Shown one piece after another: positions 1 to 4,295 of a stretch of DNA of 5,715 nucleotides. How positions within the stretch are numbered: position 1 is the first letter of the stretch; each line of letters opens with the position of its first letter. The DNA comes from CAYLXX01 sp964387955 (lineage in GTDB: Bacteria > Patescibacteriota > Microgenomatia > UBA1406 > GWC2-37-13), in contig CAYLXX010000045.1 in assembly GCA_964387955.1 (NCBI GenBank), positions 1 to 5,715 of the forward strand, given 5' to 3'. The notes under the pieces were generated by a model. It was not told where the DNA came from. It saw only the letters and a list, made by a program, of their open reading frames with translations, and did not search any database. The position numbers and the translations under genes were made by a program.

Positions 1-2
1 GA

Positions 3-31
3 ATTATAACATCATTCATGAGAGCATTCAA
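3..31 (-). promoter_or_regulatory. Strong sigma70-like promoter pointing off the left edge
   Basis: On the minus strand a TTGAAT -35 element (plus positions 26-31) is followed after exactly 17 nt by a perfect TATAAT -10 element (3-8). The -10 also carries the TG extension (TGTTATAAT). Transcription would start just outside the window, so the gene it drives cannot be seen. It begins about 15 nt beyond the tRNA-His-like fragment at 47-78. Hexamers and spacing are seen directly; promoter activity is inferred. Confidence 0.55.
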
Positions 32-46
32 TACTATGGGACGTTG

Positions 47-78
47 GGGTGACTGGGCGAACGAACTTCGAACCCAAC
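47..78 (-). repeat. Degenerate copy of the tRNA-His 3' end
   Basis: Read on the minus strand, this stretch starts GTTGGG-TTCGA and ends CAGTCACCC. The intact tRNA-His reads GTTGGGGG-TTCAA and ends CAGTCACCC. Nine bases are identical (47-55 versus 415-423), the T-arm-like part is similar, and a few bases are inserted between them. No D-arm or anticodon arm follows, so it is not a working tRNA. Both copies share orientation and bracket the 73-residue gene, as expected for an attachment-site duplication. The same bases can also fold as a hairpin (TGGG/CCCA and CGAA/TTCG with a 2-nt bulge) just after the small gene's stop codon. A terminator-like role is therefore an alternative, although no T-run follows. 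Confidence 0.4.
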
Positions 79-299
79 TATTTATTTTTTGATCTTCTTT
101 TAAGGATCTTATATAAAATAAAAGACAGTACTAAAACTATAAGTATTATTGGAACAAAAAAAGTTAGGATATCACTAAGGTTGGGAATACTATCATCTAA
201 TGGGCCACCTCTTTGACTTACTATAACGCATGGCTGACCATTGGGAAGTCCATCGATCGTATATTGATTTTGATTACCGGCAACAGGTTTACATGCCAT
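78..299 (-). CDS. Small single-pass membrane protein, function unknown
   Basis: This 73-residue protein is not one I recognise. Residues 1-42 are polar and rich in Gly, Pro, Asn and Gln, with cysteines at 3 and 24. Residues 44-63 form one strongly hydrophobic segment, followed by a basic tail (KILKRRSKNK). By the positive-inside rule the tail faces the cytoplasm and the N-terminal part faces outward, without a cleaved signal peptide. The two cysteines could form a disulfide outside the cell. The ATG at 297-299 is the only sensible start. It has no Shine-Dalgarno, but an extended -10 lies about 36 nt upstream. The stop codon abuts the tRNA-His-like fragment. The intact membrane-protein pattern and the promoter support a real gene, but it is short and could be a remnant of an integrated element. 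Confidence 0.55.
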   Translation of the reverse strand: MACKPVAGNQNQYTIDGLPNGQPCVIVSQRGGPLDDSIPNLSDILTFFVPIILIVLVLSFILYKILKRRSKNK

Positions 300-334
300 T
301 ATTTTAAAATAAGAGAAATATCAAACATGTAGAA

Positions 335-343
335 ATTCTATCA
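335..343 (-). promoter_or_regulatory. Extended -10 promoter for the small membrane protein
   Basis: The minus strand reads TGATAGAAT, an extended -10 (TG-N-TANNNT). Its -10 hexamer lies at 335-340 and the TG at 342-343. No convincing -35 lies 16-18 nt upstream, as is usual when the TG extension is present. Initiation near 329 would give a leader of about 30 nt before the ATG at 299. Confidence 0.4.
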
Positions 344-415
344 CATTAACAAAAGGTTTAATCGTTCGCTCGGTGGTTATATCGATAGAATGTTATGAAG
401 CTCTAAAATCGTATG

Positions 416-489
416 GGTGACTGAGGGGACTTGAACCCCCAACATTCGCCTCCACAGGGCGACGCTCTGCCAATTGAGCTACAGCCACC
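416..489 (-). tRNA. tRNA-His (anticodon GTG)
   Basis: The minus strand folds as a complete cloverleaf. The acceptor stem GTGGCTG pairs with CAGTCAC with one G-U pair. The D-stem is GCTC/GAGC. The anticodon stem TCGCC/GGCGA carries the loop CTGTGGA, giving anticodon GTG. The T-stem GGGGG/CCCCT carries the loop TTCAAGT. The extra 5' G (G-1) opposite a C at position 73, the identity element of bacterial tRNA-His, is encoded. The bases after C73 are CAT, so CCA must be added by the nucleotidyltransferase. It lies 34 nt downstream of the VOC-protein gene on the same strand but has its own promoter. A degenerate copy of its 3' end lies at 47-78. Confidence 0.97.
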
Positions 490-499
490 AGCGGATCAT

Positions 500-508
500 A
501 TTATATCA
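500..508 (-). promoter_or_regulatory. Extended -10 promoter of tRNA-His
   Basis: The minus strand reads TGATATAAT: a perfect TATAAT (500-505) with the TG extension (507-508). No good -35 is visible at 17 nt. Initiation near 493 gives only a few nt of 5' leader before the tRNA at 489. The position between the VOC stop codon and the tRNA supports independent transcription. Confidence 0.6.
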
Positions 509-523
509 GAATAAAGCTGGTCA

Positions 524-898
524 TTACGCGTGTGTTTTGACGATCTGGAAATAGTTACCATCAGGATCTTCAAAAGTCGCGACATGGCCATAATCTTCAA
601 TATGATAGATTTCTTGTATAACCTTAACACTCGCTTTTTTCATTCGGTTAAATTCCTTCTCGATGTTGTCGACTTCTAAGTTAAACATGATGCGGGATGG
701 TTGCTTGTTTTGCCCTGTGATTTTACTGTGATCCATGATGTATAACGAGCAGCCTTTCATGTCAAACTCGTAGACTTCATTCTTTTCTCCCATGACGGCT
801 TCAAAGGTCACTTTTAAGCCGACTTTTTCTTTGTAAAACTTGGCCAATCTCGCGGCTTTTTCGCTGCCGATTAAAATTGCTTCAATGCTTTTTACCAT
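524..898 (-). CDS. VOC superfamily (glyoxalase/bleomycin-resistance fold) protein
   Basis: This 124-residue protein has the length and layout of a single-chain vicinal-oxygen-chelate protein with two beta-alpha-beta-beta-beta modules. Module one spans about 3-58 and includes the helix ending FYKEKVGLKV at 21-30. Module two spans about 68-120 and ends with the family hallmark FEDPDGNYFQIV (109-120). Such proteins usually work as dimers and bind a divalent metal at the subunit cleft; substrates range from methylglyoxal adducts to antibiotics. The terminal metal-ligand position, normally Glu in a 'F-E-L' context, is Gln118, and no His stands at the first-strand ligand position. Metal-dependent catalysis is therefore doubtful, and a binding role is possible. 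It starts 17 nt after era on the same strand, so cotranscription is likely. The substrate cannot be named. Confidence 0.85.
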   Translation of the reverse strand: MVKSIEAILIGSEKAARLAKFYKEKVGLKVTFEAVMGEKNEVYEFDMKGCSLYIMDHSKITGQNKQPSRIMFNLEVDNIEKEFNRMKKASVKVIQEIYHIEDYGHVATFEDPDGNYFQIVKTHA

Positions 899-904
899 TA
901 TTTA

Positions 905-911
905 TCACCTC
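905..911 (-). promoter_or_regulatory. Ribosome binding site of the VOC gene
   Basis: The minus strand reads GAGGTGA, ending 6 nt before the ATG at 896-898. It lies between the era stop codon and that ATG. It is the clearest Shine-Dalgarno in the window and fixes the VOC start. Most other genes here show only a GGA or nothing, so this cistron probably depends on its own ribosome loading. Confidence 0.7.
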
Positions 912-915
912 ACTT

Positions 916-1803
916 TCATGCGTAAAAAACTTCCTGCCAGTGCGGATCAGTTTCAACGGTTAAGTCTAAATATATTTTTTTACCCGTAGCCAGTTCAATT
1001 TCCTTGCGAGCCATACTACCCATCTCTTTAATTTTCCTTCCGCCGGTACCGATGAGCATTTTTTTGTATCGTTCATTTGTTGTTAATACTCGAGCTTTGA
1101 TATATGTTAGTTTATCTGTCCGCTCAATAACACTGTCAACAAGGACTGTGATTGTGTAGGGAATTTCTTCGCCCATTTGAAGAAAGATTTTTTCTCTGAT
1201 TAGTTCTGTTAAAAAAATCCGACTGTCAATATTCATAAGCGGATAGTCAAATTTTTCTTTAATATTGGATTTTTTGACTTCAGGCAGAAGCTCAAAAATT
1301 TTATCAAGGAGCGGTTTCATATGTTTTCTTTCAAGCGCCGAAATATGAAAAATATTTTCAAACTCATCCTCCAGAAATTTATACTGGGCCATGTATGAGG
1401 TCTCTGTCGTGACATCTGCTTTGGTGAAGACAAGTATTTTTGGGTTATTTATTTTTCGTACAATACCCAAAACATGAGCTTCTTCAAAGTCACGTTTTCT
1501 TGTATGATCTACAAGATAAATAACCACGTCGATTGAGCCTTTGATCGTCTTCATCGTTTGCTCGTTAATTTTTTTTGATAAAAAATCATGTGCTTTGCCA
1601 AATATGCCAGGAGTATCGACAAAGATGATTTTTCCCCGTTTGTCTTCGTAGAGTGCCTTGATTGGGAAACGGGTCGTTTGGGGTTTAGGGGATGTAATGG
1701 CTACTTTCTGCCCGATGAGATTATTGAGAAACGTTGACTTGCCGACATTGGGTCTGCCGATGAGAAGAGCGATACCTTCCTTCATTTTATATAATTGTAT
1801 CAT
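916..1803 (-). CDS. era: GTPase Era, ribosome assembly factor
   Basis: Era binds the 3' end of 16S rRNA through a C-terminal KH domain and uses GTP to license maturation of the 30S subunit. The 295-residue protein matches the family length. G1 is GRPNVGKS (16-23), G2 lies in the PQTTR stretch (41-45), G3 is DTPG (63-66), G4 is TKAD (127-130) and G5 is SAL (155-157). The Era-typical EIPY (213-216) precedes the KH domain, whose loop is IGTGGRKIKEMG (251-262). G4 has Thr in place of the usual Asn of NKxD. The outermost ATG (1801-1803) is listed. Met7 (ATG at 1783-1785) is a serious alternative, giving 289 residues: it fits the short N-terminus of Era proteins, and an extended -10 sits across the first ATG. 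No strong Shine-Dalgarno precedes either start. It is first in a probable operon with the VOC gene. Confidence 0.97.
   Translation of the reverse strand: MIQLYKMKEGIALLIGRPNVGKSTFLNNLIGQKVAITSPKPQTTRFPIKALYEDKRGKIIFVDTPGIFGKAHDFLSKKINEQTMKTIKGSIDVVIYLVDHTRKRDFEEAHVLGIVRKINNPKILVFTKADVTTETSYMAQYKFLEDEFENIFHISALERKHMKPLLDKIFELLPEVKKSNIKEKFDYPLMNIDSRIFLTELIREKIFLQMGEEIPYTITVLVDSVIERTDKLTYIKARVLTTNERYKKMLIGTGGRKIKEMGSMARKEIELATGKKIYLDLTVETDPHWQEVFYA
1790..1802. promoter_or_regulatory. Overlapping divergent promoters for era and the sigma gene
   Basis: On the plus strand TATAAT lies at 1790-1795, about 10 nt before the sigma-gene ATG at 1806, so its mRNA would begin about 4 nt before the start codon. 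On the minus strand TGATACAAT (extended -10, 1794-1802) predicts initiation near 1787, a few bases before the internal era ATG at 1785. The two hexamers share bases 1794-1795. Neither start has a Shine-Dalgarno, as expected of leaderless mRNAs. No clear -35 is visible on either strand. Positions are seen directly; function is inferred. Confidence 0.45.
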
Positions 1804-1805
1804 AT

Positions 1806-2318
1806 ATGCTCAGTATCGAGGATAAAGAACTCATCCAAAAAATCAAACAAGGACATCTGGAATACTTCTCTACAATCGTTCATACTTACACGAAACCGAT
1901 TTACGCCTATATTGCGCGGCGAATCAGCGAAAAAGATGATGTTGAAGATATTGTACAAACGACGTTTCTTGACTTTTATGCACACATCGATTACTTTGAT
2001 GAGGCGCTTCCTATTCTGCCTTATTTATACGGCATCGCTAAAAATCAGGTAAAGATGTACTTTCGCGCGGAAAAACAGACAGTGTCTCTTGATGAAAGAA
2101 TCGCTGCCACGACAGAAGATGTTGGAGACTTTACTGATGAAAGTATGCAAGATATGCTGCGCGACTTACCTTCCGAACAAAAAAACATACTAGAATTATT
2201 ATATGAAGGATATACCTATGAAGAAATCGCCGAAAAAACTGACAAACCACTCAATACGATTCGCACGATTATTCGGCGTACAAGGTTAAAATTAAAGAAA
2301 CTCTATGAAAAATCTTGA
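1806..2318 (+). CDS. ECF-type RNA polymerase sigma factor (sigma-70 family)
   Basis: This 170-residue protein has only the two domains of an ECF (group 4) sigma factor. Region 2 (about 10-88) includes DDVEDIVQTTFLDFY at 44-58, which matches the core-binding and -10-recognition helices. An acidic linker (about 95-115) follows. Region 4 (about 116-166) starts with LPSEQKNILELLY and has a helix-turn-helix around YTYEEIAEKT...NTIRTIIRRTR, the part that reads the -35 element. It would direct RNA polymerase to a small regulon in response to a signal, probably from the envelope. The start at 1806 lies 2 nt from the era start, and TATAAT just upstream suggests a leaderless mRNA. Its 3' end overlaps the next gene by 14 nt, so the two are translated together. 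The subgroup and signal cannot be told from sequence alone. Confidence 0.92.
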   Translation: MLSIEDKELIQKIKQGHLEYFSTIVHTYTKPIYAYIARRISEKDDVEDIVQTTFLDFYAHIDYFDEALPILPYLYGIAKNQVKMYFRAEKQTVSLDERIAATTEDVGDFTDESMQDMLRDLPSEQKNILELLYEGYTYEEIAEKTDKPLNTIRTIIRRTRLKLKKLYEKS

Positions 2319-2682
2319 AGAAAGAATTATTAAAAAGGTTTACCGCTATGAGACAAAGAAAGTCTTCCAATATATTATTATTGGGATTTGTATCGTGACT
2401 ATTTTTTTAGTGTCTGCGATTTTTCTTATTCAAGTAATTGTTTCAGCTCTTTATGAAGAAGAAACACTTGATGTGCTTCAGATTTTTCACGAAGATATCA
2501 GTATCGTCCGCGATTATTGGATGGATGTTTTAACTCTTTTTTATTATGAAATCCCAAAGTGGCCGGCAGTATTTTTGATCATCATTTTAATCTGCTTACT
2601 TGCCTTGCTCTTGATTTTTATCAAGAAATTTGCGACAATACGCCACAAACTCAAGTCTCTTCTGACTTACTGGAAAAAATGA
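2305..2682 (+). CDS. Two-TM membrane protein, candidate anti-sigma partner
   Basis: This 125-residue protein shows no domain I recognise. A basic N-terminal stretch (1-20) precedes TM1 (about 23-49), then an outside loop (about 50-85) with acidic residues (YEEETLD) and many aromatics, TM2 (about 86-107), and a Lys/Arg-rich cytoplasmic tail (108-125). The positive-inside rule puts both ends in the cytoplasm. It overlaps the sigma gene by 14 nt and the next gene by 4 nt. Products encoded directly after ECF sigma genes are often their anti-sigma factors, so this is the obvious candidate. However, it lacks the zinc anti-sigma HxxxCxxC motif, and its cytoplasmic parts are only about 20 residues each. 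It could instead be a scaffold or sensor. The gene itself is well supported by tight packing and by its TM pattern. Confidence 0.8.
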   Translation: MKNLEERIIKKVYRYETKKVFQYIIIGICIVTIFLVSAIFLIQVIVSALYEEETLDVLQIFHEDISIVRDYWMDVLTLFYYEIPKWPAVFLIIILICLLALLLIFIKKFATIRHKLKSLLTYWKK

Positions 2683-3134
2683 AAAAAGAACTCATTATTT
2701 TTACTATTCTTATCGTATCGGCGGTGGTTTTTTTCACGTTAAAAAGTCGAATGACGAGTCACGCGCCGACTGGTTCACAAAATGTTAAAGAAGTAGTCAC
2801 AGGTACTCCTGTTTCTCCTGACATTGATAATCAGTTGTCTTCGGGTATCGCCGAGAGTCAAGGGGCTTCAGAAATTCCATTAACTATTAACTCACCAGCT
2901 GACCGCAGCAGTGTAACAACACCCAATATTATCGTTTCAGGTCACACCGTCGCCAACGCCGAGGTCGAGGTTAATGATGTTAGTCTGAGAGCAGACGGAC
3001 AGGGTAATTTTTCCACCTCATTTCTTCTTGATGTCGGAGATAATGTGATTTCAGTGATCGCTAATGACGCCAACGGTAAATACTCGGAAAAAGAGATTAC
3101 AGTTATCCTCCAGGAAGGTGTCCAACAGCCCTAA
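2679..3134 (+). CDS. Membrane-anchored Ig-like (glucodextranase-B type) protein
   Basis: The chosen start is the ATG at 2679, which shares an ATGA overlap with the preceding stop codon and has GGA just upstream. It gives 151 residues. A longer in-frame version from 2559 would add 40 residues lying inside the previous gene and would hide the N-terminal anchor. Residues 4-21 form one hydrophobic segment after a MKKE start. There is no lipobox Cys, so it is an uncleaved anchor or signal sequence. A Ser/Thr/Pro-rich linker (22-65) leads to one beta-sandwich domain (67-146) of the glucodextranase domain-B/bacterial Ig-like type, with the signatures INSPAD, IIVSGHT, VEVNDV, GNFSTSFLLDVGDNVISVIA and a final EITVIL strand. 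Such domains serve as spacers or adhesive modules outside the cell. It may be a surface effector or the sensory part of the sigma operon. Confidence 0.85.
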   Translation: MKKELIIFTILIVSAVVFFTLKSRMTSHAPTGSQNVKEVVTGTPVSPDIDNQLSSGIAESQGASEIPLTINSPADRSSVTTPNIIVSGHTVANAEVEVNDVSLRADGQGNFSTSFLLDVGDNVISVIANDANGKYSEKEITVILQEGVQQP

Positions 3135-3176
3135 TGACGAGGCTAAGTGAAACTTTTTAGTGAGTTTTTGCATATG

Positions 3177-3188
3177 TATAGATATAAG
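3177..3188 (+). promoter_or_regulatory. Possible promoter of the DUF5666-like gene
   Basis: The 74-nt gap before the next gene is very AT-rich and holds TATAGA (3177-3182) and TATAAG (3183-3188). Initiation from the second would give a leader of about 14 nt. No good -35 is spaced correctly, and only a GGA precedes the ATG at 3209. No convincing terminator separates the gene from the sigma operon, so readthrough is equally possible. Confidence 0.25.
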
Positions 3189-3208
3189 TTAAAAATTGGA
3201 CTTTTTTT

Positions 3209-4027
3209 ATGAAAATTACACGACTTTTTCTTCTCATTGCCGCCACATTACTTTTGCCTTCTTATGTTTCAGCCGAAAAACCATCAGTTACCCAAAGGCC
3301 AGGAACTCACCAAATAAATCAGGATAAACAAAACGTGCGTGATGATCGCAAAGACGCGAAACAGGATGTTCAAGACTTAAAAAACAAAATCAAAAATAAA
3401 ATGAATCACATTGTCAATGGTGTGATTACAGCGGTTAATGGTAGTACTTTGACCGTTTCCAAAGACGGTACAAATTACACAGTTTTGATCGATGCGAAGA
3501 CAAAGTGTGTTCGTCACTTCTGGGGAAAATGTAGTGTTTCAGAGTTGAGCGTGAATGATAAAGTCAATGTTTGGGGGACAATCGTTCCTTCAACAAACTC
3601 GACTAATACTACTACTATTCAAGCCAAGTTAATCCGAGATCTTTCAATCATGAAACGATTTGGGGCTTTTATTGGTGATGTGACCGCTAAATCAAGCGAC
3701 TCATTCACTATTCAGTCTAAAGCCCGCGGTACACAAACGATTTTTTTCATTAGCTCAACAAAGTGGATGAATCGTAAAGAAGAAAGCATCACGTTTGCCG
3801 ACATTCAAGTTGGACATAGAGTGCGTGTGAAAGGCACCTGGGATAAAGCCAACAATAAAGTTATGGATGTTAAAGAAGTAAAAGATTTTTCACTACCTGC
3901 CAAAGGTTCTGTGACACCGACTGCGGGAGTTTCACCAACCTCGGCTCCCACTGCGACACCCACATCAGGAGTCTCAACGACACCGACTCCTACAGTAACG
4001 ATTACGCCAACAGCAACAAACCACTAA
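3209..4027 (+). CDS. Secreted protein with two DUF5666-like repeats and Thr/Pro tail
   Basis: The 272-residue product begins with a clear Sec signal peptide: charged MKITR, a hydrophobic core, and a VSA cleavage site after residue 22. A charged, probably helical segment (35-66, rich in Asp, Lys and Gln) follows. Then come two similar all-beta units, about 67-147 and 150-228. Each starts with a G-x-I/V-T-A strand (GVITAVNGSTLTV; GDVTAKSSDSFTI) and ends with a D/G-x-x-V-x-V-x-G-T strand (DKVNVWGTI; HRVRVKGTW). This matches the DUF5666 style of OB-like domain. Cys100 and Cys108 in the first unit could form a disulfide. Residues 230-270 are a low-complexity Thr/Pro/Ser tail (TPTPT style), likely a glycosylated or wall-spanning stalk. 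No sortase motif or C-terminal anchor is visible. The function is unknown; its place after the sigma operon suggests a cell-surface target of that system. Confidence 0.85.
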   Translation: MKITRLFLLIAATLLLPSYVSAEKPSVTQRPGTHQINQDKQNVRDDRKDAKQDVQDLKNKIKNKMNHIVNGVITAVNGSTLTVSKDGTNYTVLIDAKTKCVRHFWGKCSVSELSVNDKVNVWGTIVPSTNSTNTTTIQAKLIRDLSIMKRFGAFIGDVTAKSSDSFTIQSKARGTQTIFFISSTKWMNRKEESITFADIQVGHRVRVKGTWDKANNKVMDVKEVKDFSLPAKGSVTPTAGVSPTSAPTATPTSGVSTTPTPTVTITPTATNH

Positions 4028-4046
4028 CTTTAAAAAACTTATATAC

Positions 4047-4075
4047 AAAGCGGCCTCCGAGTGGGTCGCTTTTTT
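4047..4075 (+). terminator. Intrinsic terminator after the DUF5666-like gene
   Basis: AAAGCGGCCT (4047-4056) pairs with GGGTCGCTTT (4063-4072) around the loop CCGAGT, giving a 10-bp stem with two G-U pairs. A run of six T follows (4070-4075). It lies 20 nt after the stop codon and ends the sigma/surface-protein transcription unit before tRNA-Gln. Confidence 0.88.
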
Positions 4076-4089
4076 GATTGGGTCCTTTC

Positions 4090-4098
4090 TGGTAAAAT
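4090..4098 (+). promoter_or_regulatory. Extended -10 promoter of tRNA-Gln
   Basis: TGGTAAAAT is an extended -10 (TG at 4090-4091, hexamer 4093-4098). Initiation near 4105 would leave a 5' leader of about 17 nt for RNase P. An alternative pairing is TTGATT (4074-4079) with TATAGC (4098-4103) at 18-nt spacing. Either way transcription starts after the terminator at 4047-4075. Confidence 0.45.
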
Positions 4099-4121
4099 AT
4101 AGCTTGGCTACCAGCCAATCA

Positions 4122-4192
4122 TGCCCGGTCGTCTAATGGTAGGACAGCAGACTTTGGATCTGCTTATCTTGGTTCGAATCCAAGCAGGGCAG
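4122..4192 (+). tRNA. tRNA-Gln (anticodon TTG)
   Basis: The acceptor stem TGCCCGG pairs with CAGGGCA, with U1-A72 as usual for bacterial tRNA-Gln and one G-A mismatch at 6-67. The D-stem is GTCT/GGAC. The anticodon stem GCAGA/TCTGC carries the loop CTTTGGA, giving anticodon TTG at 4154-4156. The variable loop is four bases (TTAT). The T-stem CTTGG/CCAAG has loop TTCGAAT. The discriminator is G73 (4192) and the next bases are CAC, so CCA is not encoded. It has its own promoter after the preceding terminator. The 412-residue gene on the opposite strand converges on it across a 103-nt gap. Confidence 0.96.
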
Positions 4193-4295
4193 CACAATTC
4201 TATTAAGACAGGAGAGCTACTTAAGATGACTTCATTATAGTATGCGTAGCTTGTAATAACTATAAATTTTGGGTTTCGGTTCTTAGATCTTACTT

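Noticed and set aside
57..369. Inverted 8-mer GCGAACGA (57-64) and TCGTTCGC (362-369) inside the tRNA-bracketed region
   Set aside because: Too short to be convincing terminal inverted repeats, and no transposase gene is present.
1800..1985. 61-residue minus-strand open frame opposite the sigma gene
   Set aside because: It is antisense to a well-supported sigma factor, overlaps the era start region and has no recognisable features.
1795..2052. 85-residue plus-strand open frame
   Set aside because: It lies within the sigma-factor gene in another frame and has no family signature; the sigma frame is clearly the real one.
2559..2678. 40-residue N-terminal extension of the Ig-like protein
   Set aside because: It lies entirely within the two-TM gene in another frame; the ATGA overlap at 2679 and the membrane anchor starting there point to the shorter protein.
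3141..3170. Possible terminator after the Ig-like gene
   Set aside because: AAGT-GAA-ACTT before a few T gives only a four-pair stem, too weak to call.
3896..4018. Possible tandem DNA repeat or CRISPR-like array in the Thr/Pro tail
   Set aside because: The repetition is at the amino-acid level (TP/SP pairs); the DNA units are irregular and lie in a coding frame.
4215..4251. Inverted repeat AGCTAC/GTAGCT
   Set aside because: The six-base arms are 25 nt apart in AT-rich DNA without a T-run or gene context; chance is likely.
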